DNA of 12,208 nt from Larix sibirica (lineage: Eukaryota; Streptophyta; Pinopsida; Pinales; Pinaceae), in contig NWUY0300003042.1 of the NCBI GenBank assembly GCA_004151065.3, forward strand, positions 57,408 to 69,615. The letters run 5' to 3'. How positions within the stretch are numbered: position 1 is the stretch's first letter; every line of letters starts with the position of its first letter. The position numbers and the translations under genes were made by a program. The notes below the pieces were generated by a model that saw only the letters and a list, made by a program, of their open reading frames with translations, did not search any database and had not been told where the DNA came from. Below, piece by piece: positions 8,961-12,208 of this stretch.

Positions 8961-9668
8961 CGAGAGAGTGAGCGAGATAGGTTTATGGTCCGAGGCTGCA
9001 GAGGGGATGGCATTGGAGGATGGGATTAAATTTTTTTGAAGGAAAGAGGAGCTAAAAAGAAATCTGTCAAGTCTAGCAGCTATATGGCCCACACCCCAAC
9101 GACGATTACTCCAAGTGAAAGTTCCATTTTTGAGAGGTGGATCGACCAAGTCTAGCACAGAGAGCAGGTCTTCCAAGTTTTCACCAAATGGGTCTCTTAC
9201 CCTCGTCCCGCCATGTTTTTCAGAAAGGGAGACTGCTGTATTGAAATATCCAGCTAGAATGATTTCTTTATCCTTTACAATCTCCTTGAGACTAATGAGG
9301 TTGTCCCAGAAGGGTTGTTTGTCTTTGTAATGGGTAGGACCATAAATGTTGCAAATAAGAAATGAGAGATTGTCTTCCTTATTTTCTAGCTCGAATAGAA
9401 CCTAGTAATGACATTCTTGCAGAACTTTAAAAGTATACTTACTTGTGTAAAAAGAAGCTATGCCTCTAGAAGCTCCTCTTTAACTTATTGCGTGACCCTT
9501 GCCATTTTTCCAGAATTGATGTGAAGTTGCCTGTATCTCCACATCGCTCATTTTCGTCTCTTGGATTAGTAGCATATCTGGTTTCTCAGTTGTGACTAGA
9601 TCTTTCATTGCTTTGATTTTTGCTGCTCCACCAAGTCCCCTACAATTCCAAGAGACGAGTTTTATCAT
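8961..9668 (-). other. ORF2 endonuclease domain (EEP/APE-like), catalytic Asp lost
   Basis: This N-terminal domain belongs to the exonuclease-endonuclease-phosphatase fold that nicks the target. Visible landmarks are SWNCRG (metal-site Asn), LLIQETKM (catalytic Glu), NIYGPT, GTFTWSNRR, ARLDRF and SDHKPISL (catalytic His at 8985-8987). The conserved GDFN motif reads AGYFNT here: the codon at 9246-9248 is TAT, giving Tyr where the family has catalytic Asp. The frame also carries TAA at 9480-9482 and TAG at 9402-9404, the latter probably replacing the Trp of a CHYWVLFE-type motif. The domain would be inactive even if translated. Confidence 0.92.
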
Positions 9669-9682
9669 TTTTTCCCAGATTG

Positions 9683-10985
9683 CTAGCCTGCCCGAGCTCT
9701 AGTATCTGTCTTCCCTTTAGTATTCTGAATCAACTTCATTTCTTCAATGCTTCTTTTCCTTCCTAGTTCGAGCTCTCTTTCTGCCTCTTGCTCCCTATGA
9801 TATCTGTGCGTTTTCCTTCCTCGGATGTTTATGGTTGGCCCAGGTTCTATGAAGTCTTATGTTTCTTTGGATGAGGATTCTGGTGAGACTGTCTTTCTTT
9901 GTCGAACCGTGTCTGCCCAAGAGTTGCCTGGGGGAGGAGATCTTTCCAGATCTAGGGCTTCACTATCATTGCCAAGAGTTGGAGTGTCTGTGTTTGTAAT
10001 CTGATTCTCATTGTTCGTTGGAGCAGTTTCAGGGCCCTCAGACTCAGCTATTTCCCCTTCTTCCATAATGAGCGCATCAAACGGATTATCCGTTGATATC
10101 TCAGGTGCTGGCTGCATTTTTTCTTTATCTTTTTTTGCGATTTTCCTTTGTTGATTGGGTTTTGAGGCTGGTGCGGTCTTTCCTTTCTTCACTTGATGCC
10201 ACTCAGCTACTTGAGATTGATCCAGTGCTTCTTTAGCCATTTTTGGACAGTTTTTAACAAAGTGTCCATATTCATGGCATTTTTTACATTTGAAAGGAAG
10301 CTGCTCATAATCTACTTTCTACGCGTATTCCATCCATCCATACACAGTTTGACTATTTCCGGGAGACCTTTCTCTAGATCCACCTCCACACAAATTCTTG
10401 CACAGGAGAATAGTGGGCCTTTTGGTTCCGCTTTGTTAATGTATTTCCCAAGAGAGTTCCCTATTTCTTGCAAGGATTCATCATTCCAACAGTGGAGGGG
10501 AGATGGGGCAAACAGACCCATACAGGAACTGCCGACGGCACATCTTTTTCTGGATCAAAGGAAAGACTCCATCTGTTCAGGTAAAGCCCCCGAGGGCCCA
10601 TAAAATATGGTCCACTACGAAAAATGAGATCTCTGTCTTTTTTTTCTTCGAAAAGGAAAGTGAAAAATCCTTTGCCGCAAAAGCAGTGTTGGATTCCTCC
10701 TGAGATCAAAGGCATCCAATTTTTTTTAATCCAAATGTCCATGGTTTTCGGAGATGGCCAGATCCCAGTGAACTGGCCTATCAATCCTCTTTCGCTGAGA
10801 GCAAGAGCTTTCAATCTTGAAGCCGCCGACATGATTTGAATCTTGGGAGCTGCTGAGAGTCGGACAAAGCCATCCCCAGATACCGGAGCTGTAGAAGGAG
10901 CAGGGGAGGCGGCCACCAGGGCCTTGAATGCTTCATCTATAAACTATCGCTGGTCTTCTGGGCTTGGATCCTGAGGGGTATCCAT
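9683..10985 (-). pseudogene. LINE ORF1: DUF4283 and CCHC zinc-knuckle RNA-binding protein, broken
   Basis: ORF1 protein of plant L1 elements binds the element RNA. The start is ATG at 10985 (MDTPQDPSPEDQR), followed by TAG at codon 14 (10944-10946) where Gln is likely. A DUF4283-like domain follows: LSERGLIGQFTGIWPSP, DIWIKKNWMPLISGG, CGKGFFTFLFEEKKDRDLI, MGPRGLYLNRW and VPVWVCLPHLP. A missing C in the C run at 10497-10500 shifts the frame; the domain continues as LHCWNDESLQEIGNSLGKYI to KLCMDGW. A missing A near 10316-10318 shifts it again, giving VDYEQLPFKCKKCHEYGH and the knuckle. An acidic, Pro/Ser-rich tail runs to TAA at 9857. The same frame then stays open and charged (RGRKTHRYHREQEAERELEL) to TAG at 9683, so the TAA may be a premature stop and the ancestral protein about 434 residues long. 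Confidence 0.92.
10247..10288 (-). other. ORF1 CCHC zinc knuckle
   Basis: CKKCHEYGHFVKNC fits C-X2-C-X4-H-X4-C exactly, the retroviral-type zinc knuckle that binds single-stranded nucleic acid. It follows the DUF4283-like domain at the usual distance. All four metal ligands are intact although the frame just upstream is shifted. Confidence 0.93.
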
Positions 10986-11106
10986 CCCAACGCGAGATAG
11001 AAGATCGAAGCCCTATCTGAAGGAGGCGCGCTCAGAGCTCACACGCAGGAGATTTCAGAGCTCACGCGTAGGCAATTTCTTCCTTTACTTTTATCACTAC
11101 CACACT
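10986..11106 (-). promoter_or_regulatory. LINE 5' leader, probable internal promoter region
   Basis: The 121 nt between the right target-site duplication and the ORF1 ATG are the element's 5' untranslated region, where LINEs carry an internal promoter. The transcript would begin near AGTGTGGTAGTG. It is GC-richer than its flanks and contains several CG sites plus a 23-bp tandem duplication at 11033-11078. No TATA box is visible, as expected for this type of promoter. Promoter activity is inferred from position. Confidence 0.6.
11033..11078. repeat. 23-bp tandem duplication in the LINE leader
   Basis: CAGAGCTCACACGCAGGAG plus ATTT (11033-11055) is followed directly by CAGAGCTCACGCGTAGGCA plus ATTT (11056-11078), matching at 19 of 23 positions. 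Tandem units at the 5' end of a LINE recall the promoter monomers of some L1 families, though two copies are few. Confidence 0.85.
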
Positions 11107-11124
11107 ATGTTAGCAATTATTGTT
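11107..11124. repeat. Target-site duplication, right copy
   Basis: ATGTTAGCAATTATTGTT, identical to 4475-4492, borders the 5' end of the LINE. Bases outside the pair differ (C at 4474 against T at 11106, the latter inside the element), which fixes the repeat at 18 bp. Confidence 0.93.
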
Positions 11125-11148
11125 AAAAAATACATTTATAGTATAAAT

Positions 11149-11441
11149 TCAAAGAAATTTTTTATATTGATCATCTTTTGATCCACCTAATTCCTCTCCT
11201 TTTAACATTTCCATAAATCTTTTACATTCTTTTCCACTCATATTCTGTACTTGGAATTTCTTCAAGTTTTTTCTCTACATGACACACATTATCCAATACA
11301 CATCATTTAAACCTATAGATAATTCAAATATATAATTTTATATTAAAATTTAAAAGACCTTGCCATGTTCTCTTCTCGGGATGTGCTTCCCTCATCTTCA
11401 TTGCTATAAGTGTTTTCCCCTAATCTTTTATCAACCATATT
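11149..11441 (-). pseudogene. Relic minus-strand gene, two candidate upstream exons (unidentified)
   Basis: Two short coding-like exons lie on the minus strand just upstream of the LINE insertion. The first (11441-11359) follows an AG and reads MVDKRLGENTYSN, EDEGSTSREENMAR, ending at AAG|GTCTTT. The second (from 11244) follows GTACAG and reads MSGKECKRFMEMLKGEEL, GGSKDDQYKKFL, with TGA at 11149-11151. Both begin AATATG after AG. The charged, low-cysteine composition differs from the AT-rich noise around it. A GTATTT donor lies at about 11134 beyond the TGA. Joined across the LINE, the next exon would be the one starting at 4434. I recognise no family; it may be a DNA-transposon gene or a host pseudogene. 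Confidence 0.33.
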
Positions 11442-11769
11442 CTATCAATAAAAGCCCCGCATAAAGAAATACACAAATTATGAACTATGTTTTACAAACT
11501 AAGTAAAGAATCTTAGTCTAAAAATGTATTTGGGTTAATCAATGCATACATTACAGTAACATGCATCGATGCACTTAAGACATGCTTAAGCATCAATGTG
11601 TCATTTACAATACAATACACATTGATGAACTAGGTAAAAAATTTAAAACATAAACATTGCCAAAACTATGTGCTTAATACAATATTTCCAACCAATGCAT
11701 AATTTTTGTATATTGCACACCACTAAATTTGACATTTTTTTATTTAAAAAGGCCATGCCAAATGGTTCC
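11442..11769. other. Non-coding stretch with nested inverted repeats
   Basis: No gene is visible. Between 11561 and 11627 there are nested palindromes: GATGCACTTAAG (11568-11579) faces CTTAAGCATC (11585-11594), and CATCAATGTG (11591-11600) is a perfect inverse of CACATTGATG (11618-11627). The word ATCGATGCACTTA (11565-11577) is shared with the palindrome cluster near 2104. This resembles the other subterminal zone of a DNA transposon lying upstream of the relic exons, but I cannot find matching terminal repeats. Confidence 0.45.
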
Positions 11770-12062
11770 TGTTGGAGGAGTCTAGTCGACTGGCCGACTA
11801 GGTCCTCCACTAACTATGGTCGGCCTAGAGCCGTCGGTCGGTTAGTTGACCAACCGGGCAGTTGTAATTGAATAACTATTTGTAATCAATATAAATAAGC
11901 TGTAGAGCCGACACCAAAATATATCTTTGCATTGATATTGTACTCTATTTTTGGTCCCATTAATACAAAGCTTGTTGCTGATGTCCCAATTACTCTCTTA
12001 TGTATGATTATATAATGTCTGTGTGTATGTGACTCTTTCTTCATATTAATATATTGTACTAC
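11770..12062 (+). repeat. Probable LTR of a copia-type retrotransposon
   Basis: Sequence character changes sharply at TGTTGGAGGAGTC (11770), a typical copia-LTR opening, with a GC-rich start after AT-rich DNA. A hairpin pairs GGAGGAGTCTAGTCG (11774-11788) with CGACTAGGTCCTCC (11795-11808). A TATA-like box follows at 11890 and a TTG/CTT-rich leader after it. A primer-binding-like site begins at 12063, giving an LTR of about 293 bp, a usual size. The right end lacks a clean CA and the second LTR is outside the window, so the boundaries are tentative. Confidence 0.55.
11890..11897 (+). promoter_or_regulatory. TATA-like box of the LTR
   Basis: TATAAATA sits about 120 bp inside the probable LTR, where plant LTR promoters place their TATA box (U3/R junction). 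Transcription would start roughly 25-35 bp downstream, toward the gag-like frame. Confidence 0.5.
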
Positions 12063-12075
12063 TGGTAATCGATGC
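12063..12075 (+). other. Primer-binding-like site
   Basis: TGGTAATCGATGC resembles the plant copia primer-binding site for initiator Met tRNA (TGGTATCAGAGC) if one extra A is allowed, then 9 of 12 positions agree. Its position directly after the probable LTR supports the call, but the match is weak. Confidence 0.35.
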
Positions 12076-12147
12076 AATACCCTAGATTACGGCATTGGTT
12101 CCGTTGCTAGTAGTACACAATTGTGAGGAGATGAGGGAGATGCATAC

Positions 12148-12208
12148 ATGATAACAGAAAGAGAGATCCGAGAATGGTGGGACAAGAAAGTAGCAAACTA
12201 TATTCAAA
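12148..12208 (+). CDS. Start of a gag-like frame, cut by the window end
   Basis: An ATG at 12148 opens MITEREIREWWDKKVANYIQ and runs off the window. The position, about 85 nt after the primer-binding-like site, is where the gag-pol frame of an LTR retrotransposon starts. The charged, Trp-containing helical opening is compatible with gag but too short to identify. Another ATG at 12131 in a different frame stops at once. Product and intactness cannot be judged from 20 codons. Confidence 0.35.
   Translation, partial: MITEREIREWWDKKVANYIQ

Larger units (their letters stand above)
5438..9668 (-). pseudogene. LINE ORF2: endonuclease-RT-zf-RVT-RNase H polyprotein, dead
   Basis: ORF2 would nick target DNA and copy the element RNA from the nick. 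The start is ATG at 9668 (MIKLVSWNCRGLGG), the standard plant L1 ORF2 opening, 14 nt after a stop that closes ORF1. Roughly 1,410 codons run to TAA at 5438, the usual length. Domain order is endonuclease (9668-8961), linker (to about 8360), reverse transcriptase (about 8360-7350), a WGWRWLNPIGR block (about 7299-7265), zf-RVT (6595-6317) and RNase H (5887-5490). The frame is the same from 9668 to about 6830, then shifts by one base between about 6835 and 6785 and stays in the new frame to the end. In-frame stops lie at 9480 (TAA), 9402 (TAG), 7671 (TGA), 7320 (TAA), 7182 (TAG), 6152 (TGA), 6128 (TAG), 6110 (TAA) and 5612 (TAA), each the low coordinate of the codon. Recognisable protein resumes in frame after each. 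No full protein can be made. Confidence 0.95.
4493..11106 (-). mobile_element. Full-length, inactivated plant L1-like LINE retrotransposon
   Basis: A non-LTR retrotransposon of about 6.6 kb read on the minus strand. Such elements copy themselves through an RNA that ORF1 protein binds and that ORF2 protein reverse-transcribes at a nicked chromosomal site. The parts in order are a leader (11106-10986), ORF1 (10985-9683), ORF2 (9668-5438), a long 3' region (5437-4499) and a short A tail. Exact 18-bp target-site duplications define both ends. The leader is present and the duplication sits right before it, so this is not the usual 5'-truncated copy. Coding damage is heavy: at least one stop and two frameshifts in ORF1; nine stops, one frameshift and a 21-A tract in ORF2. 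The perfect duplication in a heavily damaged element suggests that it inserted from an already defective template, or that the short repeat survived by chance. It fills about 54% of the window. Confidence 0.95.

Noticed and set aside
10193-10839. Plus-strand frames opposite ORF1, the longest 136 codons
   Set aside because: They are antisense to the DUF4283-like domain and the zinc knuckle, which account for the coding signal.
4475-11124. The 18-bp repeats as short LTRs or integrase sites
   Set aside because: The ORF1/ORF2 structure and the poly(A) end are those of a non-LTR element, for which such repeats are target-site duplications.
1-12208. CRISPR arrays, tRNA or rRNA genes, bacterial operons
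   Set aside because: No regularly spaced repeats, cloverleaf sequences or ribosomal motifs were seen, and the content is plant transposon DNA.

Overview
The window looks like plant nuclear intergenic DNA: AT-rich, almost without intact genes, and filled with layered, decaying transposable elements. The main evidence is a plant-type L1-like LINE, whose ORF1 carries a DUF4283-like domain and a CCHC knuckle and whose ORF2 combines endonuclease, reverse transcriptase, zf-RVT and RNase H. A piece of LTR retrotransposon lies at the right edge. The species cannot be read from the sequence. The depth of decay and the element style suggest a large repeat-rich genome, perhaps a gymnosperm, but that is a guess.

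Layout. Positions 1-2085 hold no gene I recognise; they include a degenerate CCCTAA-rich patch (about 222-291) and an 80-bp tandem duplication (1231-1394). Positions 2086-2565 are a cluster of short palindromic motifs around GCAC/GTGC and CATTG/GATGC, like the subterminal zone of a DNA transposon. From 4435 down to 3114 the minus strand has short coding-like exons with plausible splice sites and some stops. Similar minus-strand exons appear at 11441-11149.

Between these two sets of exons sits an essentially full-length LINE on the minus strand, 4493-11106 (about 6.6 kb). It is bounded by a perfect 18-bp target-site duplication (4475-4492 and 11107-11124) and ends in a short poly(A) tail. Its order from 5' to 3' is: 5' leader with a 23-bp tandem duplication; ORF1 (10985-9683); a 14-nt gap; ORF2 (9668-5438); and a 3' region of about 0.94 kb that contains an unexpected coiled-coil-like reading frame (5178-4661). 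The element is dead. ORF1 has an early stop and two single-base frameshifts. ORF2 has nine in-frame stops, one frameshift, a 21-A tract and substitutions at catalytic positions.

The right end (11770-12208) looks like an LTR, a primer-binding-like site and the first codons of a gag-like frame of a copia-type element on the plus strand.

The genes do not form a pathway. The window records nested insertions: an old minus-strand gene or DNA transposon was split by a LINE, and an LTR element lies nearby. I see no RNA gene, CRISPR array or intact host protein gene, and no convincing new biological system. The most unusual points are the extra coiled-coil frame in the LINE 3' region and the split, unidentified minus-strand gene.
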